Assembly (NCBI RefSeq): GCF_019972295.1
Contig: NZ_BLJA01000001.1
Span: 1,148,049-1,212,048, forward strand
Direction: 5' to 3'
DNA length: 64,000 nt
Origin: Geobacter sp. AOG2
GTDB taxonomy: Bacteria; Desulfobacterota; Desulfuromonadia; Geobacterales; Pseudopelobacteraceae
Shown: positions 34,502-42,962 of the stretch, piece after piece
Layout of the letters: each line of letters begins with the position of its first letter
Position numbering within the stretch: position 1 is the stretch's first letter
Notes under the pieces: generated by a model
Told to the model about the DNA's origin: nothing
What the model saw: the letters and a program-made list of their open reading frames with translations, nothing else
The model's database searches: none
Program-made: the position numbers and the translations under genes

Positions 34502-35516
34502 CGGCAGGGTCGTCACCGAACGGTTGTTTGGAGATCGCATGGTCAGACTCCTCTATCATGGGGTGCGGGAGAACAGCACTGGACTTTTCAGGCTCTTGAC
34601 CAGTAGTTGGTCATCGCATATCCTCGGGATGGTCAATTTCGACCGCCCCATACTTGGGAAAAAACGGTTTCTGGATGATTGTGGTATTGATCTCGCCGAA
34701 TGTCTCGACCCGCCTGATCGACTGGATACGCCACGTAAGATATTCGAACGGAAGATTCGTTTTCAGGAATGCCGCCCCATGCCGGAGGAGCCCGGGGCGG
34801 TTGTTTCACCCGCCGATGCCCGGCTTGTGGTCGGTTCCTTCCACGAGACATCTCTGCTGTTCCTGAAGGAAAAGTTCTTTTCATTTGAGGAACTGTTGGG
34901 CCATGATAAGAAACAATGGCAGGCGGCATTTTCCGGAGGGGACTTTGCGATCTTCCGGCTTACGCCGGACAAATACCACTACAACCATACGCCGGTAGCC
35001 GGGCAGGTCGTTGATTGCTACGCCATTGACGGCGATTACCATTCATGTAACCCTTCCGCCGTCGTCTGTGTCGCCACCCCCTACTCGAAGAACAAGCGTG
35101 TGGTGACGGTCATCGATACCGATGTTCCGGGGGGGACAGGGGCTGGCCTCGTGGCGATGATCGAGGTGGTTGCCCTGATGATCGGCGATATTGTCCAGGC
35201 TTACAGTAGACAGGGTTACGATGCTCCGAAAACGCTTGAACGCGGGATGTTTCTCGAAAAAGGGCAGCCGAAGAGCCTGTACCGGCCGGGAAGCAGCACG
35301 GATATCCTTATCTTCCAGCAAGGGCGCGTCGGTTTCAGCGCGGACCTGCTCAGCAACATGCGCCGTTCAGGCGTGTCGAGTCGCTTTACGCAGGGTTTTG
35401 GAAGTCCCCTGGTCGAAACTGATGTCAAGGTACGGTCTCTGATCGCATCGGCGATTCCATGTCCCGGAAATACCCGACAAGGCCATTCCATGCAAGGGAG
35501 TCAATCATGCTCGTGA
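34473..35516 (+). CDS. Phosphatidylserine-decarboxylase-like protein
   Basis: 347 residues. PSD-family landmarks in order: NFDRP (55-59), SPAD with D115, YHYNHTPVAG with H169, and RPGSSTDILIF with S274 at the place where PSD proenzymes (LGST) self-cleave to make the pyruvoyl group. The Asp-His-Ser set matches E. coli D90, H147 and S254, so self-processing is plausible, but the cleavage site reads PGSST instead of LGST, and the substrate could be a different amino-phospholipid. It overlaps the 824-residue gene by 29 nt and the next gene by 10 nt. A canonical psd elsewhere in the genome would argue for a special role. Confidence 0.82.
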   Translation: MLHQYIERHSGRVVTERLFGDRMVRLLYHGVRENSTGLFRLLTSSWSSHILGMVNFDRPILGKKRFLDDCGIDLAECLDPPDRLDTPRKIFERKIRFQECRPMPEEPGAVVSPADARLVVGSFHETSLLFLKEKFFSFEELLGHDKKQWQAAFSGGDFAIFRLTPDKYHYNHTPVAGQVVDCYAIDGDYHSCNPSAVVCVATPYSKNKRVVTVIDTDVPGGTGAGLVAMIEVVALMIGDIVQAYSRQGYDAPKTLERGMFLEKGQPKSLYRPGSSTDILIFQQGRVGFSADLLSNMRRSGVSSRFTQGFGSPLVETDVKVRSLIASAIPCPGNTRQGHSMQGSQSCS

Positions 35517-36559
35517 CAATCGTCCTGTTTTCCGCAGCAACGCTCATGTCGCTCTATCTTTGGTGGGGATTTACGTGCCTGCCCGCGGAGAGATGGCAGA
35601 TCTTTGCCACGGTGCCGTCCGAAAGGACAAAACCGGGCGGCTGGCGCGGAGTTAATTTTACTTGGTACGGAATTCTTACCGCCAACGCCTATCTAGTTGC
35701 GGTACTGGTACTCCTCGTCCTGATGGGAGCAGCGGGTCTCTCGCCATTGGGAACGGCGCTGCTGGTGGTGGCGCTTCTTACCTGCTGCGTCCCGGCTTCA
35801 CGGCTGGTGGCCCGGATCGTAGAAAAAAAGGCTCACACCTTTACGGTAGGCGGCGCGGTGTTTGTCGGCATACTTATCACAGCGCCGCTGATTGCACTGC
35901 TCAACCGGACAGCTGGCGCGGCCTTCTCCTTCCATATCCCTATCATGGCGGCCTATGCCGCCATTGCCATCGCCTACGCCTTCGGCGAGGGGTTGGGCCG
36001 TTTGGCGTGCATAAGTTTCGGTTGTTGTTACGGCAAGCCGTTATCGGCATCAACCGGCATGCTGAAGCGCCTTTTTGCCGGGCGTTGCTTCGTCTTTTCC
36101 GGGACCACCAAAAAGGTCGCCTATGCCGGCGGAATGGAGGGGACGGAGGTGGTGCCCATTCAGGCGGTCACGGCCATACTCTACACAGCATTTGGGTTTA
36201 TTGCTACTTGGCTGTTCCTGTCAGCCCATCATGCCGCGGCATTCCTGACGGCTACCATTGCAACCCAGGGTTGGAGAACGCTGTCCGAAACCCTGCGGGC
36301 GGATTACCGGGGTGAGGGGAGGTTGTCCGCCTATCAGGTCATGGGTATGATCGGCGTCATCTATTCCATCGCAACGGTGTTGTTCTTGTACGATGAGACG
36401 CCCGGCCTGCCGGACCTGCTGAACGGGCTTTCAAACCTTTGGAATCCTGCCCTGATCCTGTTTTTACAGGGAATCTGGCTGGTGATTTTCCTGTACACGG
36501 GGCGCAGTACGGTTACCGGCGCGACCCTTGAATTCCATGTCCACACTGATCGCATATGA
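35507..36559 (+). CDS. Prolipoprotein diacylglyceryl transferase-family membrane protein
   Basis: 350 residues from ATG 35507 (AAGGGAG upstream). About nine membrane helices. The motif GEGLGRLACISFGCCYGKP lines up with the Lgt signature GRxGNFxNGExYG, but with Cys residues in place of Asn and Glu, as in divergent Lgt-family members. True Lgt transfers diacylglycerol from phosphatidylglycerol to prolipoproteins; this variant may use another acceptor. It overlaps the PSD-like gene by 10 nt. A housekeeping lgt is expected elsewhere. Confidence 0.75.
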   Translation: MLVTIVLFSAATLMSLYLWWGFTCLPAERWQIFATVPSERTKPGGWRGVNFTWYGILTANAYLVAVLVLLVLMGAAGLSPLGTALLVVALLTCCVPASRLVARIVEKKAHTFTVGGAVFVGILITAPLIALLNRTAGAAFSFHIPIMAAYAAIAIAYAFGEGLGRLACISFGCCYGKPLSASTGMLKRLFAGRCFVFSGTTKKVAYAGGMEGTEVVPIQAVTAILYTAFGFIATWLFLSAHHAAAFLTATIATQGWRTLSETLRADYRGEGRLSAYQVMGMIGVIYSIATVLFLYDETPGLPDLLNGLSNLWNPALILFLQGIWLVIFLYTGRSTVTGATLEFHVHTDRI

Positions 36560-36569
36560 AGGTCCTGTC

Positions 36570-37073
36570 ATGAGCAAAACAGATGGTATAGAGCAACCAC
36601 GCGGCTGGAGCCCAAGGCGGGCGGTTGCGCAGCGCCTGAAGACAATCCTGGCCTCCGGGCTTACCCCCCGCAAGCTTCTTGTTACGCTCTGCATCGGTGG
36701 TGCGTTGGGCCTGTTGCCGATTGTGTGGGGCACGACGCTTCTGTGTATTGCGGTGGCATATGTTTTCAGGCTCAATCAGGTCGTGCTCCAATCGGTCAAT
36801 TACCTCTTCTACCCGCTCCAATTGGCCCTCATCATACCTTATTGCAGGCTGGGGGCGCGGCTGTTCCCCTGGGGACCTCCGTTTCCGGCCGAAATCCTTA
36901 CGTATGTGCTTCATGGACACGGTGCCGGCATGTTCAGGCTGTTTGCGTGGGCCACGTTCAAGGCCACCGGCGCTTGGCTGCTGACGGCACCACCACTGGC
37001 GTTTGTCATTTATCTGGTATTTTCGATGATGATAGGAGGGAAACGCTCCGCGTCGGAAGTACCGCGACAGTAG
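36570..37073 (+). CDS. DUF2062 membrane protein
   Basis: 167 residues from ATG 36570. An N-terminal cytoplasmic part (ASGLTPRKLLVTLCIGGALG) leads into three or four helices; the GLTPRKLA-type start followed by GxxLGLLPI is the DUF2062 signature. Family members often neighbour glycosyltransferase or lipid genes, function unknown. It lies 10 nt after the Lgt-like gene in the same operon. Confidence 0.78.
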   Translation: MSKTDGIEQPRGWSPRRAVAQRLKTILASGLTPRKLLVTLCIGGALGLLPIVWGTTLLCIAVAYVFRLNQVVLQSVNYLFYPLQLALIIPYCRLGARLFPWGPPFPAEILTYVLHGHGAGMFRLFAWATFKATGAWLLTAPPLAFVIYLVFSMMIGGKRSASEVPRQ

Positions 37074-37104
37074 CTGTAACCGCTCATACCGAGAAGGAGG
37101 TGAA

Positions 37105-38037
37105 ATGCCCGGCCCCTACGCGCACATAACCCTTGTCAACGAACTGAGAAAGAACATTATGAAAAAGTCGGTCCATGTGCCGACCTGTGAGGCCATGAGC
37201 GCCATCCTGGATTTTTTCGCATTCTGCGAGCTTGGTGCCGTAAGCCCCGACTATCCCAACCTCGAGGCAGATGACGAGAATGCCTTCTTATGGGCCGATG
37301 CCATGCACTATACGCGGACAGGTGACATGATCCGAAGCGGGGTGCGGTATGTCAGGTCAATCGATAATAATGCCCGGTGCAAGGCCCTAGCCTGGCTTCT
37401 GGGGTACTCCGCCCATGTGGCGGCAGATGTCACAATTCACCCGGTCGTTCAGATCAAGGTTGGGGACTATGCTGAAAACAAGAGGCAGCATCGCCTGTGC
37501 GAAATGCATCAGGATGCGTTTGTGTATCAGCGGATGAACCAGGGGGAGATCGGCGAATCGAATCATTTTTCCGTCGACGTATCGAGTTGTGGCGAGCAGA
37601 TCATTCGGGAACGGCTCGATGACGTCATCGTGCAGCTTTGGAACGCCATGCTGGAAGAGGTGCATCCCGATCTGTATGTTTCCCATCCCCCCGATGTTCA
37701 AGGATGGTATTCACGATTCGTTTCCCTTGCCAACAACGGTGATGCAGCGGATGGTGCTTTGTTTCCGCTGGCAAAGGTCATAGTCTCTCGGACCGGCCTG
37801 AGGTATCCGACATCCGGCGGGGTTGACATGCAGTACGTCGAAAACCTACAGATACCCACCGGGTTCACTATGCATTATAACGATATATTCGACAGGGCAA
37901 TTGAGAATGTGAGTCTCATATGGCGAATGATCGAGCGTGGGGTCTGTGTCGATGATATGTCATGCCTGTCGTACATACGGGAGTGGAATCTGGATACCGG
38001 CCGGGACGATCAGGGGAAATATGCCTTCTGGAACTGA
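37105..38037 (+). CDS. Zinc-dependent phospholipase-C-like protein
   Basis: 310 residues, no signal peptide. N-terminus GPYAHITLVNELR, then GAVSPDYPNL, WADAMHY and LLGYSAHVAADVTIHPVV, which supply the His and Asp residues of the zinc-dependent phospholipase C fold (alpha-helical, P1-nuclease/PLC-like). It could hydrolyse a phospholipid head group; without a signal it would act in the cytoplasm or on the inner leaflet. GAGAAGGAGG precedes ATG 37105. It is the last gene of the cluster, 31 nt after the DUF2062 gene. Confidence 0.78.
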   Translation: MPGPYAHITLVNELRKNIMKKSVHVPTCEAMSAILDFFAFCELGAVSPDYPNLEADDENAFLWADAMHYTRTGDMIRSGVRYVRSIDNNARCKALAWLLGYSAHVAADVTIHPVVQIKVGDYAENKRQHRLCEMHQDAFVYQRMNQGEIGESNHFSVDVSSCGEQIIRERLDDVIVQLWNAMLEEVHPDLYVSHPPDVQGWYSRFVSLANNGDAADGALFPLAKVIVSRTGLRYPTSGGVDMQYVENLQIPTGFTMHYNDIFDRAIENVSLIWRMIERGVCVDDMSCLSYIREWNLDTGRDDQGKYAFWN

Positions 38038-38103
38038 TAATCCGGTAAACGGTGATGCGGCCGATTTTGGACTATCCGCTGAACTTAAAAGGACAGGGCA
38101 GTA

Positions 38104-38553
38104 ATGTTATATTTTGCCTATGGATCGAACCTGTGGCGGAACCAGATGCATGACCGCTGCCCTGACCACGAAGAGATTGGTTATGGGATTTTGCAGGGTT
38201 ATCGCTGGCTAATATCACAACGCGGATACGCCACTATTGTCGCGTCTCCGCGTGACGAGGTCCACGGGAAGGTATATATGCTGACGGAGCCCGACGAATG
38301 CAGCCTCGACCGCTACGAGGGCGTTTACGAGGGTGGATATCGTAAGGAAATCGTTCCGGTTATCCTGGACGGGCACAGCACACCATGTCTGGTATATATT
38401 GACCCGGTGGAGACGGAAGGGGTAGCATGGCCGGAATATGTGGGACGGATCAATCGTGGCATCTCCGATTCAGCGCTTTGCCCCGAATATGTCGCCCGCT
38501 ATATGAGAAAGTTCATCCCCGTGACGGGTTGTGATGCCTTGTGCGGGGTGTGA
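38104..38553 (+). CDS. Gamma-glutamylcyclotransferase-like (GGCT/AIG2) protein
   Basis: 149 residues. The substrate loop YGSN sits at residues 6-9 (YFAYGSNL) and the catalytic glutamate is probably in LDRYEGVYEGGY. GGCT-like enzymes cyclise gamma-glutamyl amines to 5-oxoproline; substrate here is not known. AAAAGGACAGGG precedes the ATG. It follows the lipid cluster by 66 nt on the same strand and may be its distal member or independent. Confidence 0.82.
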   Translation: MLYFAYGSNLWRNQMHDRCPDHEEIGYGILQGYRWLISQRGYATIVASPRDEVHGKVYMLTEPDECSLDRYEGVYEGGYRKEIVPVILDGHSTPCLVYIDPVETEGVAWPEYVGRINRGISDSALCPEYVARYMRKFIPVTGCDALCGV

Positions 38554-38592
38554 ACCCGTGCGGACACCGAGGTAAAAGGAGGCTCCGGTTTT

Positions 38593-39378
38593 ATGGAAAC
38601 CCTTATAGTCAGTTCGTGGGAGGAGTTGCAAAACGAACTCTTTGCCGATTCGTGGAATGAGGATTTGCGACGCTTCAGGTCACGCTTCGCCTTCCGGGGA
38701 CTTTCAGACACCGGGTATCGTCTTGAGACAACCTTGATCCGGCTGGGCGGAGAATTTGCCGACCTTGAACGGCACCTGCTGCGTAATTTCAAGAAATATG
38801 CCCACCGCACCGTTGTTGAGCGTGATTCCCTCTGGCACTGGCTCTCCGTTGCGCAGCACTACGGCCTGCCGACACGGGTACTCGATTGGACCTATTCCCC
38901 ATTTATCGCCATGCACTTCGCCACCGCCAACATCGACAAATTCGACACGGATGGCGTTATCTGGGCGGTCAATTATGTCAAGGCGCACGAATTGCTGCCG
39001 AGAACCTTGAAGGACAGGCTTGAGCTGGAAGGCGCGAACGTGCTGACGGTCGAACTGCTTTCGGATGTGGTCAATTCATTGCCGGAACTCGACGCGCTTA
39101 CGAGCGAAAAGGTGGCAATTTTCTTCGAGCCCCCATCCATAGACGACCGGATCGTCAACCAACATGCCTTTTGTTCGGTCATGTCCGATCCCTGCATGGT
39201 GCTTGACGACTGGCTGGCGGTCTATCCCGGAATCGCGCGCAAGATTGTCGTTCCGGCTTCTCTTAAGTGGGAGATCCGGGACAAGCTCGACCAGTCGAAT
39301 ATCAACGAACGGGTCCTCTTTCCCGGCCTCGATGGGTTGAGCCGTTGGCTGAAACGTCATTACAGTCCGAGGATGTAG
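38593..39378 (+). CDS. FRG-domain protein
   Basis: 261 residues, soluble. The FRG domain is clear: FAFRGLSDTGYRLETTLIRL, then WLSVAQHYGLPTRVLDWTYS (about residues 35-115), with conserved His, Pro, Arg and Asp. The family is named after its Phe-Arg-Gly motif and has no proven activity. It is common in accessory regions and in some phage- or defence-linked loci. A strong AAAAGGAGG precedes the ATG. It is 40 nt from the GGCT-like gene. Confidence 0.85.
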   Translation: METLIVSSWEELQNELFADSWNEDLRRFRSRFAFRGLSDTGYRLETTLIRLGGEFADLERHLLRNFKKYAHRTVVERDSLWHWLSVAQHYGLPTRVLDWTYSPFIAMHFATANIDKFDTDGVIWAVNYVKAHELLPRTLKDRLELEGANVLTVELLSDVVNSLPELDALTSEKVAIFFEPPSIDDRIVNQHAFCSVMSDPCMVLDDWLAVYPGIARKIVVPASLKWEIRDKLDQSNINERVLFPGLDGLSRWLKRHYSPRM

Positions 39379-39579
39379 CTCAAATTTCACATTGGACTGG
39401 TGATTCTTAGCGGTTTTTGGAGTTGCAGATTCTTGATCGCTTCGGATTGAAAGACGAGAGTGTTTACAGGCGCAGATGATGGTGCGCATTTACATCACGC
39501 TTGCCTGACAGGCGCAAAATTGGTTGTTTTGGAAGAGTTTCAATCGCTTGATTCAAGTCTGGAACACCCTGCTGCAGAC
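39379..39579. other. Intergenic stretch
   Basis: Two hundred nucleotides between the FRG gene and the convergent PilZ gene. A degraded-looking reading frame without a start is visible on the plus strand, but no repeat or terminator is clear. Confidence 0.3.
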
Positions 39580-39861
39580 TCAATGCTCAACCTCTTTTAG
39601 AGAGTGTATGCCGATAAATTTCATGGCAACATTAGAAGTCTCAACCCTAACGACCTCACAATTATAGTTGTAAAGGTTTCCGCCATCCAGACTGATTTGG
39701 CAATTATCACCAATTTGAAATCTCTCCGGCGGGGTGTAGAAATGTAACAGAGCACCACTCAACGAGATGTTCTTAATCGTAGCCAAGTAATACAAATCTC
39801 CCAAGCGTAGATGACATCGCTCATCGTCAACGAGCCTTATGTGACGCCTTTGCTCTTCCAT
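39580..39861 (-). CDS. PilZ-domain cyclic-di-GMP-binding protein
   Basis: 93 residues, a stand-alone PilZ domain. Binding motifs: RRHIR (RxxxR, residues 5-9) and NISLSG (D/NxSxxG). Such single-domain proteins are c-di-GMP effectors for motility, polysaccharide or secretion machines. A diguanylate cyclase with an intact GGEEF lies 7 kb away in this window. The gene stands alone. Confidence 0.85.
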   Translation of the reverse strand: MEEQRRHIRLVDDERCHLRLGDLYYLATIKNISLSGALLHFYTPPERFQIGDNCQISLDGGNLYNYNCEVVRVETSNVAMKFIGIHSLKEVEH

Positions 39862-39949
39862 AGCGCACTTCGCAGATTAAAATTTTTTCAATCAACTCAC
39901 ATAATTTATACCATTTTATTGAATGATAGCAACGCACGGAAAAAAATAA

Positions 39950-40147
39950 CCGGTCAACCAACTGCTCCCCGCCTTGGAAATTACTCTTCAGGTGGAACCC
40001 CCACCGGTGCAGGCGGTTAAGCGTGGCGAAGGATACTGTCTGAGCGACCGAGCCCGGCGGGATGTACTGATCGACCTAGAGCTATTGCGGGCATGGGGGG
40101 AAACGAATCAGGCGGTGATCGAGAAGTTCAACCAGCGGGGAAAGTAA
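39950..40147 (+). pseudogene. Gene remnant, possibly phage-derived, next to tRNA-Ser
   Basis: An open frame of 65 codons with no proper start: after a stop at 39947 it reads through a proline-rich part (VEPPPVQAV) to GEGYCLSDRARRDV and a helical C-terminus ending NQRGK. The build resembles the ends of small phage lysis-module proteins, but this is by eye only. It sits just downstream of the 3' end of tRNA-Ser, a favoured phage integration site. Confidence 0.35.
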
Positions 40148-40221
40148 TTTTTGTTTCAAGCTGTTTAAAAATCAATTTTTGTGGCAAAATTATGGCAAAA
40201 TTGAATAAGAATAAAACAAAA

Positions 40222-40249
40222 AGGGTTACAGCATCATTGCTGTAACCCT
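40222..40249 (-). terminator. Intrinsic terminator of tRNA-Ser
   Basis: Read on the minus strand, a perfect 12-bp stem (40249-40238 with 40233-40222) and 4-nt loop are followed by TTTTGTTTT, directly after the tRNA. Confidence 0.88.
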
Positions 40250-40259
40250 CTGTTTTTAC

Positions 40260-40349
40260 TGGCGGAGAAGTAGGGATTCGAACCCTAGGTGGAGTCACCC
40301 CCACACTTGATTTCGAGTCAAGCGCCTTCGACCACTCGGCCACTTCTCC
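40260..40349 (-). tRNA. tRNA-Ser (anticodon CGA)
   Basis: Minus-strand cloverleaf with acceptor GGAGAAG/CTTCTCC, anticodon loop CTCGAAA giving CGA, a long class II variable arm (GTGTGGGGGTGACTCCACC region), T loop GGTTCGAATCC and an encoded CCA. It reads UCG serine codons. Confidence 0.95.
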
Positions 40350-40639
40350 AAAAATGAAGTGGCACCTTATATCATTTTTTGCCAAAACTCAAGTTCTAGA
40401 TGATGGCGGCGGATGTTGAGCGGCTTTGCACGTTGTTTGTCATATTTTGAAATTGACAGCGCGTGGAATGGGTATAAAATTTAATGAAAATTTAGGCTTA
40501 TAGCTGATCAGTCGCTTACTCTGTCATGGGAACAGCAGTATGGATGGGACAAGGTTTTGGCGACTGGGCGGAAGATGACGGTTAATGAAATACATTATTT
40601 TGCCGATAAGATAACCATATCCACCTCATGGAGGAGACA
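40350..40639. other. Intergenic region upstream of tRNA-Ser and the small gene at 40640
   Basis: AT-rich, no gene. It should hold the promoters of both flanking genes; no clear -35/-10 pair was picked out. Confidence 0.35.
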
Positions 40640-40894
40640 ATGTCACTGGCTCAACTTTCACCCGTCGTCGTTGTAGGTACCCCGGCGAATCTCAATCCAC
40701 TGGCCCAGGCGAATGACGGAACCACGGCGGCTGTCGTTGGTACCATGGCCCAGAAGAACACGCAAAAGACCAAAAGCGATTCTGTAACCATTTCGCGCGA
40801 AGCCATGGCAAAGGCCGCAGAGGCCGGAGCGCAAGCCGGAAACGGCAAAGATGCCCAGACCAAGAGCGCGGCATCCGGGACGAGAGGGCGCTAG
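40640..40894 (+). CDS. Small, probably disordered hypothetical protein
   Basis: 84 residues from ATG 40640 with an excellent GGAGGAG ribosome site. Low complexity, rich in Ala, Thr, Gln and Lys, no membrane segment. The stretch SDSVTISREAMAKAAEAG recalls the short serine/threonine-rich motif found in many small proteobacterial proteins of unknown role. Single gene. Confidence 0.6.
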   Translation: MSLAQLSPVVVVGTPANLNPLAQANDGTTAAVVGTMAQKNTQKTKSDSVTISREAMAKAAEAGAQAGNGKDAQTKSAASGTRGR

Positions 40895-41074
40895 CATCCT
40901 GCGCGACTGATTAGCTCCCCGTCGTTGATACCGACCAGCAATCTACCCCTCTCGTGATGGAATGGAAGCTGAGTCGAGTCATCCCCTTTGCCTATTTTCC
41001 CCTCTCGCACTTGCTACAGCCATCCTCTGGACTGATCGTCATGTCTGGAGACAACGGATATCCTCAAAAAGTCC

Positions 41075-41233
41075 ATGCTTGGCAGGCCATCCAGATCCGA
41101 TATGGAGTCATTGGAAAAGGTCGTCTCGTACATCACGCGGGAGCGCCGGCACCGCAAGGATCAGGACGAAATGGCGATGACGACTTTGTCCATGGGATAC
41201 CGCGGGGTTAGCGCCGCCTGCCGACAAACCTGA
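41075..41233 (+). CDS. Possible 52-residue small protein
   Basis: From ATG 41075 the frame encodes an amphipathic, charged peptide (SLEKVVSYITRERRHRKDQ) ending within the 3' end of the convergent BI-1 gene. A second ATG lies ten codons on (41105). There is no clear ribosome site, so this is only a possibility. Confidence 0.25.
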   Translation: MLGRPSRSDMESLEKVVSYITRERRHRKDQDEMAMTTLSMGYRGVSAACRQT

Positions 41234-41903
41234 GGAGCATCAGGAACAGATTGATGAAGTCCAGGTACAAGGTCAGTGCGCCCATGATGGCCGGTTTCCG
41301 CCCTCCAGCACCGCTCGCCGCCAAGGCTCTGATCTTCCAGGTGTCATATGCCGTCAAGCCGGTGAAGACGAGCACTCCGATACCGGAGACGACCCACGAA
41401 ACTGCATTGCTGTGGAGGAAGATGTTGACCAGCGAAGCAATCACCACCCCGATCAGTCCCATGAACAGGAAACTGCCCCACGAGGTCAGATCGCGATTGG
41501 TCATGTAACCATAGACGCTCATGACGCCGAACATCCCGGCTGATATCACGAAGGTGGAGGCGATGGAGTCGGCGGTATAGACCAGGAAGATGACCGAGAG
41601 GGTGATGCCATTGAGCGCCGAATAGCCAAGAAACAGGAGTGTCGCCGTTGTGGCGCTTAGCCGTGCGATGGCGCCGGAGAGGACAAACACCAGGCCGAGT
41701 TCGCCAATCATCAGGCCGTAGAAGAGCAGACGGTTGCCGACGATGGCCTTAAGCATCTCCGGGGAGGAGACTGTCGCCAGGGCCAACAGGGCGGTGATCA
41801 TGAGGCCGGCACCCATCCAGGCGTAGACTTGACGGATCAGGCTATTCTGGGCGATTATGGTCTTTTCCTGGGTTTGGGGATAATTGATATCAAACTGATT
41901 CAT
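41208..41903 (-). CDS. Bax inhibitor-1/YccA-family membrane protein
   Basis: 231 residues from ATG 41903 (GAAAGGAA upstream). Seven membrane helices and the BI-1 features GYSALNGITLSVIFL, TGLTAYDTWKIRAL and the C-terminal ALTLYLDFINLFLMLLRF (18 residues), with the conserved aspartates of the pH/calcium-sensitive centre. Bacterial relatives (BsYetJ) leak calcium; YccA of E. coli modulates FtsH. Single gene. Confidence 0.93.
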   Translation of the reverse strand: MNQFDINYPQTQEKTIIAQNSLIRQVYAWMGAGLMITALLALATVSSPEMLKAIVGNRLLFYGLMIGELGLVFVLSGAIARLSATTATLLFLGYSALNGITLSVIFLVYTADSIASTFVISAGMFGVMSVYGYMTNRDLTSWGSFLFMGLIGVVIASLVNIFLHSNAVSWVVSGIGVLVFTGLTAYDTWKIRALAASGAGGRKPAIMGALTLYLDFINLFLMLLRFVGRRR

Positions 41904-42035
41904 GGTGAAATTCCTTTCGTCTTTCGTGTCGACCAAACTGACATGTACGACTTCCTTTATTCTTTATCATGGCTTGTTTAGGGCATTTTGTCCAGAGCTT
42001 GCCTGCACTCTTGCCTGCTCGTTGCCACGTTGTCG

Positions 42036-42962
42036 TCACGTTTCCCCTCCCTCGTCCGCCGCTCCCACGTATCTCCTCACCATTCTTTGCTCAATAAGAT
42101 AACGCACGCCCAGAGGAATGACAACAGCCATGAAGATGAATCCGCAGCCCATCCATTCGCGGGCAGAGAGACGCTCGCCCAGGACAAAGAAGCCTGCAAT
42201 CAGGCTCCAGACCGGGTCGAGGGTGTAGATCAAGCCGGCTCGGGTGGCGGTGACATAACGTTGGTAGGCATTTTGGAGGGTGAAGCAGAACACGGTGGGA
42301 AACAGCGCGCAGTAGGTCACTGACATAAACGCGGAGCGGGACAAGGTGATGTGGGGCAGCGGGAACAGCAGAACGATGCACCCTGCCATCAGGGCCGCAG
42401 TGGCGAATTGCACCAGCGAGATCAGGTAGACATTGTCGTCCTTCAGCACTTTGGATACCGTTACGATCTGGCAAGCGATCATGAGGGCGCAGAAAGTGGA
42501 AATCAGGTCGCCTTGGTTGAAACCCTCACTGCCGCCTATGGCCAAAAGCCAGATGCCGACCGAGGCCATGATGATGCCGGCCAGGTTGATACGGCCGATC
42601 TGATCGCTCCAAACTATTTTAACTATCAGGGGAATAAATAGAACAAACAGGTTATTGAGGATTGCGGCCCGCGAGATACTGGTTCCCTGGACGCCGAAGA
42701 CAAAGCTGATGTTGGTCAGTCCCAAGGTGACGCCGACGGTTGCGCCGCGCCACAGTATCTGCCGGTTGAAATTTTTGAGCCGTGAGCCGGAGATGATCGC
42801 CATGATCAGGGTTGCCAGGCTGAAGCGCATTAGCACAAACAGTTGGGGCGGGATCTCGCGCAGTCCGATCTTGGTGAAAAGAAAGCTACCCCCCCAGAAG
42901 AAGGTGGTCAGGATCAGGATGAAGTAGACCTGTCCCATTGTGGGCTTTTTGTGAGGGGTCAC
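42036..42962 (-). CDS. EamA/DMT-family transporter
   Basis: 308 residues, ten helices in two EamA repeats: the first begins FFWGGSFLFTKIGLREIPP, the second near LVQFATAALMAG, ending with the family-like GERLSAREWMGCGFI. Likely an efflux permease for a small metabolite; substrate unknown. The start overlaps the Nudix stop by 4 nt (ATGA). Confidence 0.9.
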   Translation of the reverse strand: MTPHKKPTMGQVYFILILTTFFWGGSFLFTKIGLREIPPQLFVLMRFSLATLIMAIISGSRLKNFNRQILWRGATVGVTLGLTNISFVFGVQGTSISRAAILNNLFVLFIPLIVKIVWSDQIGRINLAGIIMASVGIWLLAIGGSEGFNQGDLISTFCALMIACQIVTVSKVLKDDNVYLISLVQFATAALMAGCIVLLFPLPHITLSRSAFMSVTYCALFPTVFCFTLQNAYQRYVTATRAGLIYTLDPVWSLIAGFFVLGERLSAREWMGCGFIFMAVVIPLGVRYLIEQRMVRRYVGAADEGGET

